This document shows, one piece after another, positions 14,511 through 21,934 of a stretch of 23,962 bases of DNA. Source of the stretch: CALJFL01 sp964590005 (lineage in GTDB: Bacteria > Pseudomonadota > Gammaproteobacteria > Pseudomonadales > Halieaceae); NCBI GenBank assembly GCA_964590005.1, contig CAZPVJ010000132.1:1-23962 (forward strand). Reading direction: 5' to 3'. The first letter of the stretch is position 1. Each line of letters opens with the position of its first letter. The position numbers were made by a program, and so were the translations under genes. A model generated the notes under the pieces. It did no database searches, was not told the origin of the DNA, and saw only the letters and a program-made list of their open reading frames with translations.

Positions 14511-15827
14511 GTGTTCGATAACCTGGAATTGGATCATCGACTAAAGCTCGGCCTCGCCGATATGGCGCTAGCGCAGCCTACCGAAGTACAACAGCAAACC
14601 ATTGAGCCTGCGCTGAGCGGCAAGGACCTGCTGATCAGTGCCGAGACCGGAAGTGGCAAGACGCTGGCCTACCTGATCCCCATCGCCCATCAGCTGCTCA
14701 CCGTCAAACCAGACAGGAACGCCGGCACCCTGGCACTGGTGCTTGTACCTACCCGCGAATTGGCGCGCCAGGTGGTGAAACACGCCAGGGCGTTATTGGC
14801 CAAGTCACCTCTGCAGGCTCAGGCAATCACAGGGGGCGCCGATTTCAAATACCAGAAATCTATCTTTCGGAAAAACCCCGAGATTATCGTGGCCACTCCA
14901 GGGCGACTACTGGAACACTGCCAGAAAGGCAGCGCCGACCTAAAGGGCTTGCGCGCACTGGTTCTGGATGAAGCCGATCGTATGCTGGATCTGGGTTTTC
15001 GCGAGGAGGTGTTGGAGATTAACGGATTTAGTCCCCTCGACAAGCAGGTCATTCTGCTCTCCGCAACACTGCGCCATAAAGGTATTGGCAAGATTGCGGG
15101 CGACATTCTCAAATCGCCGAAATCTGTCGCCGTGGGCGAAGTGCGCCAGGCGCACAGTCATATTGCACACCAGAGAATGCTTTCTGATGGCGCCGAGCAC
15201 AAGGACAAACAGCTGGCGGCACTGATGAAAGAGCTCGCCGGCAAGAAGGTACTGGTATTCGCCAACAAACGCAGCACCGCCTCGCGGTTGGCTGCGCTGG
15301 TGCGCCACCAGGGCATCGCCTGTGACGCGCTGCACGGCGACCTCAGCACGGAAGAGCGCAAGCGGGTTATTACCCGGATAAACGACGGGAAAACCGACGT
15401 GGTTTGCGCCAGCGATGTCGCGGCTCGCGGCATTGATATCCGGCATGTCGATGTCGTAGTGAACTACGACATGCCGCACAAGGGCGAGGATTACCTCCAT
15501 AGAACCGGCCGCACAGGTCGCGCCGGCAGGGAGGGCCTGGCGATATCGCTGGTAACCGCGCCGGAGTGGAACCTGATGGTCGCGATTCAGCGTTATCTCA
15601 ATATCGAATTAGAACCGAAAGCAATTACCGGATTAAAGGCTCACTACAAGGGTCCCAAAAAGATGAAGACATCCGGTAAGGCGGCAGGTAGCAAAAAGAA
15701 GCCAGCAAAAACAGCGCGGAAAAAGAAAGATCGGCTGCGCGACCGTAAAGCCAAAGGAGCGCCCAGGGACCGTGGCAACCGTTCCAGCAATGATGGCTTT
15801 GCACCCTTAACCAGGAAAAAGTCCTGA
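14511..15827 (+). CDS. DEAD-box ATP-dependent RNA helicase (SrmB/RhlE type)
   Basis: A 438-residue cytosolic RNA helicase. All core motifs are seen: Q motif (FDNLELDHRL...QPTEVQQQTI), motif I AETGSGKT (44-51), Ia PTRELA (80-85), Ib TPGRL, II DEAD (153-156), III SAT (184-186), IV VFANKRS, V ARGID and VI HRTGRTGRAG. A strongly basic, lysine-rich tail of about 60 residues follows and probably binds RNA. The closest recalled relative is SrmB, which assists 50S ribosome assembly; RhlE-like roles cannot be excluded, so I give no symbol. The start is GTG at 14511 with only a weak GGA upstream. Divergent from the symporter fusion across 139 bases. Confidence 0.92.
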   Translation: MFDNLELDHRLKLGLADMALAQPTEVQQQTIEPALSGKDLLISAETGSGKTLAYLIPIAHQLLTVKPDRNAGTLALVLVPTRELARQVVKHARALLAKSPLQAQAITGGADFKYQKSIFRKNPEIIVATPGRLLEHCQKGSADLKGLRALVLDEADRMLDLGFREEVLEINGFSPLDKQVILLSATLRHKGIGKIAGDILKSPKSVAVGEVRQAHSHIAHQRMLSDGAEHKDKQLAALMKELAGKKVLVFANKRSTASRLAALVRHQGIACDALHGDLSTEERKRVITRINDGKTDVVCASDVAARGIDIRHVDVVVNYDMPHKGEDYLHRTGRTGRAGREGLAISLVTAPEWNLMVAIQRYLNIELEPKAITGLKAHYKGPKKMKTSGKAAGSKKKPAKTARKKKDRLRDRKAKGAPRDRGNRSSNDGFAPLTRKKS

Positions 15828-15839
15828 ATAACCCGGGAC

Positions 15840-15868
15840 CTGTCACGCATTCAATTTGGCGCTAGAAT
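15840..15868 (+). promoter_or_regulatory. Putative sigma-70 promoter of prlC
   Basis: CTGTCA (4/6 match to TTGACA), a 17-base spacer, then TAGAAT (5/6). Transcription would start near 15875, about 26 bases before the prlC ATG. It lies just after the helicase stop, so prlC can be expressed independently of the helicase. Confidence 0.5.
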
Positions 15869-15900
15869 AGCCATCTCCCACACTACGGATCCCTACTGCA

Positions 15901-17937
15901 ATGACTAACCCGTTGCTTGAGCACCATGAACTTCCGCCCTTCTCCGCCATATCGCCAGCCCATACCGTGCCCGCTGTCAAAGAGCTTATCGAGCGCAATA
16001 AACACCAGATAGACGCACTACTGGCGTCGAACGAGGCCTATACCTGGGACAACCTGCTGCAGCCCATCGAAGCACTGGACGATGACTTGGCCCAATGTTT
16101 TTCACCCGTGGGGCATCTCAATAGCACGCTCAATTCTGACGAATTGCGCGAAGCCTACAACACCTGCCTGCCGATGTTGTCGGAATACTCAACCTGGTTG
16201 GGACAACACACCGGGCTGTACGAGGCGTATCACAACATTGCAGAGCGAGACGACTTTACGACGCTCGATGAAGCAAAGCAGACGGCAATAGAGCATTCGC
16301 TGCGCGATTTCCGACTGGCCGGGGTGGCGCTACCCGAAGAAAAAAAGGCGCGCTATGGAGAGCTAAAATCCAGGCTCTCTGAACTGGGCAGCAAATTCAG
16401 TGAAAACGTACTGGACGCGACCAACGGCTGGTCCAAGCGATTAACCGAGGAGGAGCTACCCGGCCTCCCGGAGACCGCTTTGGCGAGCGCCAGGGAAGCA
16501 GCGCGCCAGGCCGGCCACGAAGGCTGCCTCATCAACCTGAACTTCCCCTCTTACCAACCTGTACTCACCTATTGTGACGATGCGGCATTGCGGGAGGAAG
16601 TCTACATAGCTAATTGTACCCGGGCCTCCACCGAGGGCCCCCAGGCGGGACAGTGGGACAACACCGACATCATTGAGGAAATTCTCGACCTACGACTGGA
16701 ACTGGCGAAACTACTGGGCTTTGACAACTATGCCGAACTGTCACTCGCCACCAAAATGGCAGAGCACCCGGATGAGGTCATGGCTTTTCTGGAGCAACTG
16801 GCTGAACGCTCGCGAGAGCAGGCGCGGCGGGAATGGCAGGAATTGGAGTCATTTGCAGCCGAACAGCACCAGAAAGACTCTCTGGACTCATGGGACGTGG
16901 CTTACTACAGCGAGAAGCTGCGACAGCACAAATACCAGATTTCACAAGAGGAAATACGCCCCTACCTGCCTGTGCACCGAGTGCTGTCGGGTATGTTCGA
17001 AGTGGTACACCGGCTGTACGGCGTTGAAGTCACTGAACAAGCCGAATTCGACAGCTATCACGAGGACGCACGCCTGTTCGACGTCCTCCAGGACGGACAG
17101 GTGATCGCGCGCTTCTACCTCGACCTCTACGCGCGCGCCCACAAGCGCGGCGGCGCGTGGATGGATGACTGTCGCGTGCGCCGCTACAGGGAGGACGGGG
17201 ACCTGCAGATACCGGTAGCCTACCTGGTCTGCAACTTTACGCCACCGGTGGGCGACAAGCCTTCGCTTCTCACCGAACAGGAGCTCACCACGCTGTTTCA
17301 TGAGTTCGGCCACGGCCTGCACCATATGCTGACCCGGCAAACCGTCGCCTCTGTTTCTGGCATCAATGGTGTTGCCTGGGACGCCGTCGAGCTCCCCAGT
17401 CAATTTCTGGAGAACTGGTGCTGGGAGGAAGAGGCGCTGGCCTTTATCTCCGGTCATCACGAAACCGGGGAGCCGATTCCCGCCAGCCTGCTTGAACGTA
17501 TGCTGGCGGCCCGCAATTTCCAATCGGCCATGCAGATGGTCAGGCAACTGGAGTTCTCGCTGTTTGACTTTCGGCTGCACCGAGAGTGGCGCACTGGCAC
17601 GGTCAGCTCTGTGCAGGGCTTGCTGGACGAGGTGCGCAAACAGGTCGCGGTGCACGTCCCGCCGACCTATAACCGCTTCCAGAACGGTTTCAGCCACATC
17701 TTTGGTGGCGGTTACGCCGCGGGGTACTACAGCTACAAATGGGCCGAAGTGCTGTCAGCCGATGCGTTTTCGCGTTTTGAGACGGAAGGCATATTCAATC
17801 CGGGCACCGGCAACGATTTCCGGCGTTTTATTCTCGAGGTGGGTGGCTCGAAAGCGCCCATGGAAGCCTTCGTGGACTTTCGCGGCCGCAAGCCAGATAT
17901 AGAGCCCTTACTGCGACACAGCGGAATCGCCGCCTGA
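15901..17937 (+). CDS. prlC: Oligopeptidase A (M3 family zinc metallopeptidase)
   Basis: A 678-residue cytosolic peptidase (E. coli PrlC/OpdA is about 680) that breaks down short peptides, including released signal peptides after SppA. The zinc site HEFGH is at 467-471 within TTLFHEFGHGLHHML, with the downstream Glu ligand expected in WDAVELPSQFLENW. The C-terminal FGGGYAAGYYSYKWAEVLSADAF is a family hallmark. No strong ribosome binding site is seen before the ATG. The stop is four bases from the convergent small membrane-protein gene. sppA, whose products it would process, is also in this window but far away and on the other strand. Confidence 0.95.
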   Translation: MTNPLLEHHELPPFSAISPAHTVPAVKELIERNKHQIDALLASNEAYTWDNLLQPIEALDDDLAQCFSPVGHLNSTLNSDELREAYNTCLPMLSEYSTWLGQHTGLYEAYHNIAERDDFTTLDEAKQTAIEHSLRDFRLAGVALPEEKKARYGELKSRLSELGSKFSENVLDATNGWSKRLTEEELPGLPETALASAREAARQAGHEGCLINLNFPSYQPVLTYCDDAALREEVYIANCTRASTEGPQAGQWDNTDIIEEILDLRLELAKLLGFDNYAELSLATKMAEHPDEVMAFLEQLAERSREQARREWQELESFAAEQHQKDSLDSWDVAYYSEKLRQHKYQISQEEIRPYLPVHRVLSGMFEVVHRLYGVEVTEQAEFDSYHEDARLFDVLQDGQVIARFYLDLYARAHKRGGAWMDDCRVRRYREDGDLQIPVAYLVCNFTPPVGDKPSLLTEQELTTLFHEFGHGLHHMLTRQTVASVSGINGVAWDAVELPSQFLENWCWEEEALAFISGHHETGEPIPASLLERMLAARNFQSAMQMVRQLEFSLFDFRLHREWRTGTVSSVQGLLDEVRKQVAVHVPPTYNRFQNGFSHIFGGGYAAGYYSYKWAEVLSADAFSRFETEGIFNPGTGNDFRRFILEVGGSKAPMEAFVDFRGRKPDIEPLLRHSGIAA

Positions 17938-17941
17938 GCAA

Positions 17942-18376
17942 TTAATCAAGTGTGGCGAGTCCAGCGAGGACTGCTAACCGGGTATCGTCAATCGCCGCGA
18001 CCAACGACTCGGTCGCGGCCCGATCTTCGGGCATGGCGGCCCAGTTCCGCTGCCAGCTGGCTTTTAGTTGCTGCGCGGAGGCCGCCACCTCGACACCACA
18101 GTTGACACTGAGATCGGCGATGAGACCCACCTTGACCCAGCCGTTACGCGGATTACCACCGACCGGATCCTGGTCATAGTGCGCCGCGAAAACCAGTTGC
18201 TCCAGCTCCGCCAACTGCAACAGTGTTTCGAATGAGGCCTCCCGCACATTACTGTTGTGCTCGGTAACCTCCAGGCGCCACACGTTGTAACTGAACCCCA
18301 GCAGAGCGAAGAGGATGCTGAAGATAGCGGTGGCCTGGTACCACCGCACTCGCGTAACAAGCTCCTTGAACTCCAT
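17942..18376 (-). CDS. Hypothetical protein with one N-terminal membrane helix
   Basis: A 144-residue protein that I cannot assign. One membrane helix (about residues 13-34, ATAIFSILFALLGFSYNVW) is followed by a soluble helical part rich in Glu, Gln and Leu (REASFETLLQLAELEQLVFAA), a glycine/proline turn (DPVGGNPRNGW) and an Ala-rich helical tail. With a short basic N-terminus, the bulk probably faces the periplasm, though topology is not decided. It starts 34 bases after the aqpZ stop in the same direction, so the two may be co-transcribed. The ribosome binding site is weak. Its layout resembles the other hypothetical protein at 19767-20282. Confidence 0.7.
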   Translation of the reverse strand: MEFKELVTRVRWYQATAIFSILFALLGFSYNVWRLEVTEHNSNVREASFETLLQLAELEQLVFAAHYDQDPVGGNPRNGWVKVGLIADLSVNCGVEVAASAQQLKASWQRNWAAMPEDRAATESLVAAIDDTRLAVLAGLATLD

Positions 18377-18410
18377 GTGCCGCGGATACCGGGCTCAGGG
18401 GTCGCGTGAT

Positions 18411-19103
18411 CTAGTCGTCGCTACCCAACCAGTTATACACCAGGCCTGCCAAGGCGGCTCCAACGATAGGCGCCAGCCAGAACAGCCACAACTGGGATAT
18501 TGCCCAACCCCCTTCAAACAGCGCAACACCGGTACTGCGAGCCGGATTGACCGAGGTATTGGTCACCGGGATGCTGATCAGGTGGATCAATGTCAGGCCA
18601 AGCCCGATCGCGATGGGGGCAAACCCGGCGGGGGCGCGGCCATCGGTCGCACCGAGAATGATGATCAGGAACATAAAGGTCATCACGACCTCGGTAACCA
18701 GTGCCGATACCATGCTGTAACCGCCCGGTGAGTGTTCACCGAAGCCATTGGAGGCAAAGCCGGCGGTCTCAAATCCCGCCTGGCCACTGGCAATAACAAA
18801 CAGCACGGCACCTCCGGCGATTCCGCCCAATACCTGGGCAACAATGTAAGGCAGCAGCTCACTGGAGGAGAAACGCCCTCCGATCATCAGCCCCACCGAG
18901 ACCGCGGGGTTGAGATGACAACCCGAGATATGGCCGATGGCAAATGCCATGGTCAATACTGTAAGACCAAATGCCAGGGAAACGCCCAGAAGGCCAATGC
19001 CGACATCGGGAAATGCGGCTGCCAGCACGGCGCTTCCGCAGCCACCCAGAACCAACCAGAACGTGCCGATAAACTCAGCACCAAGCTTTTTACTCATGGA
19101 CAT
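18411..19103 (-). CDS. aqpZ: Aquaporin Z (water channel)
   Basis: A 230-residue MIP-family inner-membrane channel with six transmembrane helices and two NPA half-helices: HLNPAVS (Asn65) and SVNPARS (Asn186). The selectivity filter matches water-specific AqpZ: Phe45, His174, Thr183 and Arg189, so glycerol transport is not expected. Length fits E. coli AqpZ. The ATG at 19103 is supported by AGG five bases upstream; a second Met two codons later is possible. A hairpin (GGTCGCC/GGTGACC, 19141-19158) lies in its upstream region, function unknown. A small membrane-protein gene follows in the same direction. Confidence 0.96.
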   Translation of the reverse strand: MSMSKKLGAEFIGTFWLVLGGCGSAVLAAAFPDVGIGLLGVSLAFGLTVLTMAFAIGHISGCHLNPAVSVGLMIGGRFSSSELLPYIVAQVLGGIAGGAVLFVIASGQAGFETAGFASNGFGEHSPGGYSMVSALVTEVVMTFMFLIIILGATDGRAPAGFAPIAIGLGLTLIHLISIPVTNTSVNPARSTGVALFEGGWAISQLWLFWLAPIVGAALAGLVYNWLGSDD

Positions 19104-19198
19104 AGCAACCTACCCTCGCGCTTATCGTTATTTTTTGTCGGGTCACCGCCCGGCGACCTGTCTCTAGGATAGGCGGAATAGCGAGGTCTGAAAAGGGC

Positions 19199-19681
19199 TT
19201 AGCTTGACTGCCAGAGGGCACAACCCTTTTGCCCGGGGCCTGAGGCGACACACAACTCCACTTCCCGGAGCTCCTCGTTGCCAGAAGCCTCGATGAGCTG
19301 CGCGAGGAGGTAGTGGGAAAACTCCTCTACGGTGGCATTGGTAATGGGCAACACCAGGGTATCTTTCTTGAGAAAACGCATACGATCGTCAGCAAAAGTA
19401 ACCAGGTAGGAGTCTGCTTCTTCTTCTATCTTCTGATAGGGAGAGTCGGCGGCCAGGATCATGTATTCGTCGAGGCTATCGCACAGTGTTTTAAGCAAGC
19501 GCTTGTAGACATTGTAATCTGCAGAAAAGCCGTTATCGCCCATAGGCGCAACAATTCTCGCCGACACCGAGTAATTGTGTCCGTGCAACCGCTCCCGCTC
19601 GGTCGCTGAGAAAATAGTGAAGTGGGCAGCCGAAAACTTATGCGCCTCTTTATCGATATATAGCGTGGTCAGTCGTTCCAT
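19199..19681 (-). CDS. Divergent PTPS/QueD-family protein (6-carboxytetrahydropterin synthase-like)
   Basis: A 160-residue T-fold protein. The zinc triad is present: His20 (KFSAAHF) and His33/His35 (LHGHNY). In QueD a catalytic Cys sits four residues before the first His of HGH; here that position is Arg29, and the His of the LDHH catalytic pair is replaced (LDEYMIL, 70-76). The C-terminal segment VELCVASGPGQKGCALW also differs from the usual pterin-binding ETPG-type strand. It is therefore a PTPS homologue with metal binding but probably not the standard QueD reaction in queuosine synthesis. AGGGA precedes the ATG by five bases. A queuosine-precursor transporter gene lies 1.5 kb to the right, on the other strand. 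Confidence 0.8.
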   Translation of the reverse strand: MERLTTLYIDKEAHKFSAAHFTIFSATERERLHGHNYSVSARIVAPMGDNGFSADYNVYKRLLKTLCDSLDEYMILAADSPYQKIEEEADSYLVTFADDRMRFLKKDTLVLPITNATVEEFSHYLLAQLIEASGNEELREVELCVASGPGQKGCALWQSS

Positions 19682-19700
19682 CGGTGTCCCTGGTAAAAAG

Positions 19701-19714
19701 CAATGATTTCATTG
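19701..19714. promoter_or_regulatory. Palindrome upstream of the PTPS-like gene
   Basis: CAATGA-TT-TCATTG, perfect 6-bp arms, 20 bases upstream of the PTPS-like ATG (read leftward). It could be an operator overlapping the leader or promoter. It is a single copy and short, so chance is possible. Confidence 0.25.
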
Positions 19715-19766
19715 TCACGATTGCCAAGAAAGCAGGCAAGTCAGTCATCCCGAACAGTAAGGCGCG

Positions 19767-20282
19767 CTATTCTTTCCAATCACGGTGTAATACGTGGGCA
19801 GGCTCGGTATTGGTTTTATGCTTGACGGCCTGGTCTCCAAGCCACTCAAACCACTCACCCCAGGAGGGCTGTGACTGCTCTTCGCGTAAATCCCGCTGCC
19901 ACTGCCTGAGCTTGGTATTCATCACCGACACGATACCACCGGCAAGGTCCAGCACCAGGTCAAGCGGTGCTATACGCTTAAATACCAGCAAGCCCATCGT
20001 CTCAAACGAAGTCACCACAGTAATGGCCGCCGCACTATAGTCATCGCCCAGCGCTCGCATCTCCTCCAGCGTTACACCATCTGGCACTGACTGCATCATG
20101 CCAATCGCATGAGCCAAATCCCGGCTGTAAAACGTCTGCGCAAGATTGATCGCTACCGCATTGCGCTGCTGCAGCCGGAAGTTTCGCAACTGAAACCAGC
20201 CGACCAGTAAACCCGTAATAATACTGCCGGCACCGACAATTTCTGCAATTGAGGCCCACGTGGAAAGGGAAAGCTCGGGCAT
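19767..20282 (-). CDS. Hypothetical membrane protein (DUF4760-like)
   Basis: A 171-residue protein with one membrane helix near the N-terminus (about 14-31, IVGAGSIITGLLVGWFQL) and a soluble, mainly helical remainder: LRNFRLQQRNAVAINLAQTF, then FETMGLLVFKRIAPLDLVLD, and a Trp-rich end (PSWGEWFEWLGDQ). The pattern recalls DUF4760-type proteins, a tentative link. I chose the ATG at 20282 because a GGGGGTG stretch lies just upstream and it places the helix at the usual position; the frame is open to 20339. It precedes the PTPS-like gene by 85 bases in the same direction. Function unknown. Confidence 0.65.
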   Translation of the reverse strand: MPELSLSTWASIAEIVGAGSIITGLLVGWFQLRNFRLQQRNAVAINLAQTFYSRDLAHAIGMMQSVPDGVTLEEMRALGDDYSAAAITVVTSFETMGLLVFKRIAPLDLVLDLAGGIVSVMNTKLRQWQRDLREEQSQPSWGEWFEWLGDQAVKHKTNTEPAHVLHRDWKE

Positions 20283-20435
20283 TTCACACCCCCGTTTTTG
20301 TATTGCTTTGGGATTAGTGTAACCCACCGCACCGGTCAACGCTGGGTGTCACGAGTCATTATCTCGCAGCTGGGTTATCATGCGCCCTTAAATACCCATG
20401 CACTACCGATCTGATCACGGGACAGGAAGCACACT

Positions 20436-21137
20436 ATGAAACTAGCCATCATCACTGGCGCCAGTGTTGGTATTGGAAAGGCCACTGCCCAGCTTTTTCT
20501 GGATGAAGGCTTCGAGGTATACAATCTTTCAAGGCGCGAGTGTCCACTTCCCGCGGTACACAACATCCGCTGCGACCTCGCCTCCCAGGCGTCCGTCGAT
20601 GAGACCACGTCAACGCTGAAACCACTAATGGCCAATGCCGAATCCGTAGCGCTCGTATACAACGCGAGCCAGATGCGCAAGGACAGCGTCGACGCGTGCG
20701 ACAGCGCCGAGCTGCGAGCAGTCCTGGAAACCAATGTCGTCGCCATCAACAGTGTCAACCAGGCCCTGATTCCGCTGATGCCAGAGGGATCAAGCGTCAT
20801 ATACATTGGCTCGACCCTGTCGGAAAAGGCGGTTGCCGGTTCCTTCAGTTATGTCACCTCCAAGCACGCCCAACTGGGTATGATGCGAGCCACCTGCCAG
20901 GACCTGATGGGCAGCGGCATTCACACCGCGCTAATTTGTCCCGGATTCACCGATACAGAAATGTTGCGTACTCACCTGGGCAATGACCCCGAGGTAATGC
21001 AGGCCATCGGCGCCTTAAACAGCTTTGGCAGGCTCATCGAGCCCGGTGAAATCGCCGAGCTTATCCGCTGGACACACCACAACCCGGTGGTTAATGGCGC
21101 CATCTTGCATGGCAACCTGGGCCAGAAGGAAGCCTGA
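20436..21137 (+). CDS. Short-chain dehydrogenase/reductase (SDR)
   Basis: A 233-residue cytosolic NAD(P)-dependent oxidoreductase of the classical SDR type. The cofactor loop is TGASVGIG (7-14); VYNAS (74-78) replaces the usual NNAG; the catalytic triad is Ser126 (IYIGSTLSE), Tyr139 and Lys143 (YVTSK). LICPGFTDTEM follows as the usual PG segment. Arg33-Arg34 after the second strand suggests NADP preference (inference). Substrate unknown. AGGA lies eight bases before the ATG. The queuosine-precursor transporter starts three bases after its stop, so they form an operon, though no functional link is evident. Confidence 0.9.
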   Translation: MKLAIITGASVGIGKATAQLFLDEGFEVYNLSRRECPLPAVHNIRCDLASQASVDETTSTLKPLMANAESVALVYNASQMRKDSVDACDSAELRAVLETNVVAINSVNQALIPLMPEGSSVIYIGSTLSEKAVAGSFSYVTSKHAQLGMMRATCQDLMGSGIHTALICPGFTDTEMLRTHLGNDPEVMQAIGALNSFGRLIEPGEIAELIRWTHHNPVVNGAILHGNLGQKEA

Positions 21138-21140
21138 GCC

Positions 21141-21923
21141 GTGTCACCCGACATGATTTGGGACCGGCGCGAGCGCGTATTTCTGGTACTGGCCGGTACC
21201 TTTCTGTGCGCCATGACCTTACTGAATGTGATCGGCATTACCCGCTTTATCCAGCTGGGGCCCATGGCTCTGGCGGTGGGCGTCCTGCCCTACCCTCTCA
21301 CGTTCCTTTGCACAGACCTGATTTGCGAACTCTATGGTAAGGCACGGGCCAACTTCCTGGTCACGGTCGGGCTGGGACTCAACTTCCTGATACTGTTTGT
21401 GCTGTTCCTGGGCAATGCGGTGCCGGCAGTACCTGCTGAAAGCATGCCGCCCTGGCAGATTCTCCAATTGGCACAGCCGGTGGCGCTGCCCAATGGGGAT
21501 ATCGTCGAGACGAGCGTAGGTCTCTACCAATTGATTTACGCCACAACCTCCGGCGCGGTCTTCGCCTCGATGCTGGCGTACATCGCCGCGCAATACTGTG
21601 ACGTCCAGCTGTTCCATTTCTGGAAGCGGGTTACCAAGGGGAAATATCTTTGGGTGCGCAACAATTTCAGCACCTTGATGAGCCAGATGGTGGACTCAAT
21701 CATGGTGATTACCGTGACTTTTGGCGCCGCCTTTATGCGCGGTGAAATGGCCTTCAATACCCTGTTGATACTGATCGGTAGCAACTACCTGTTCAAAGCC
21801 ACGGTGGCCCTGCTGGATACCGGCCCGTTTTACCTGGGCGTTCACTACCTGCGAAAGTACCTGCACCTGGCGCCCAACGAGATTGCCGCACCCGGGGGCA
21901 ACACCTGGGGACAAACCCACTGA
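21141..21923 (+). CDS. yhhQ: Queuosine precursor transporter (QPTR/YhhQ, DUF165)
   Basis: A 260-residue inner-membrane protein with about six helices. The family signatures are clear: PLTFLCTDLICELYGKARA (52-70) and RNNFSTLMSQMVDS (173-186). Characterised YhhQ proteins import preQ0/preQ1 for tRNA queuosine modification (known for E. coli). It starts at GTG 21141 with AAGGA ten bases upstream; an ATG four codons later lacks a better site. It lies three bases after the SDR gene and converges on the oxidoreductase gene with 11 bases between them. A PTPS/QueD-family gene occurs 1.5 kb away, but its active site is non-standard, so salvage by this transporter may matter more than synthesis; that is inference. 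Confidence 0.92.
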   Translation: MSPDMIWDRRERVFLVLAGTFLCAMTLLNVIGITRFIQLGPMALAVGVLPYPLTFLCTDLICELYGKARANFLVTVGLGLNFLILFVLFLGNAVPAVPAESMPPWQILQLAQPVALPNGDIVETSVGLYQLIYATTSGAVFASMLAYIAAQYCDVQLFHFWKRVTKGKYLWVRNNFSTLMSQMVDSIMVITVTFGAAFMRGEMAFNTLLILIGSNYLFKATVALLDTGPFYLGVHYLRKYLHLAPNEIAAPGGNTWGQTH

Positions 21924-21934
21924 GCCAGCGCTTG

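Noticed and set aside
16942..17697. 251-codon minus-strand frame inside prlC
   Set aside because: Shadow of prlC, whose HEFGH site and full length are certain.
19131..19158. Hairpin GGTCACC/GGCGACC beside a T-run upstream of aqpZ, as a terminator
   Set aside because: The T-run precedes the hairpin on the plus strand and is an A-run after it on the minus strand, so it fits neither reading direction.
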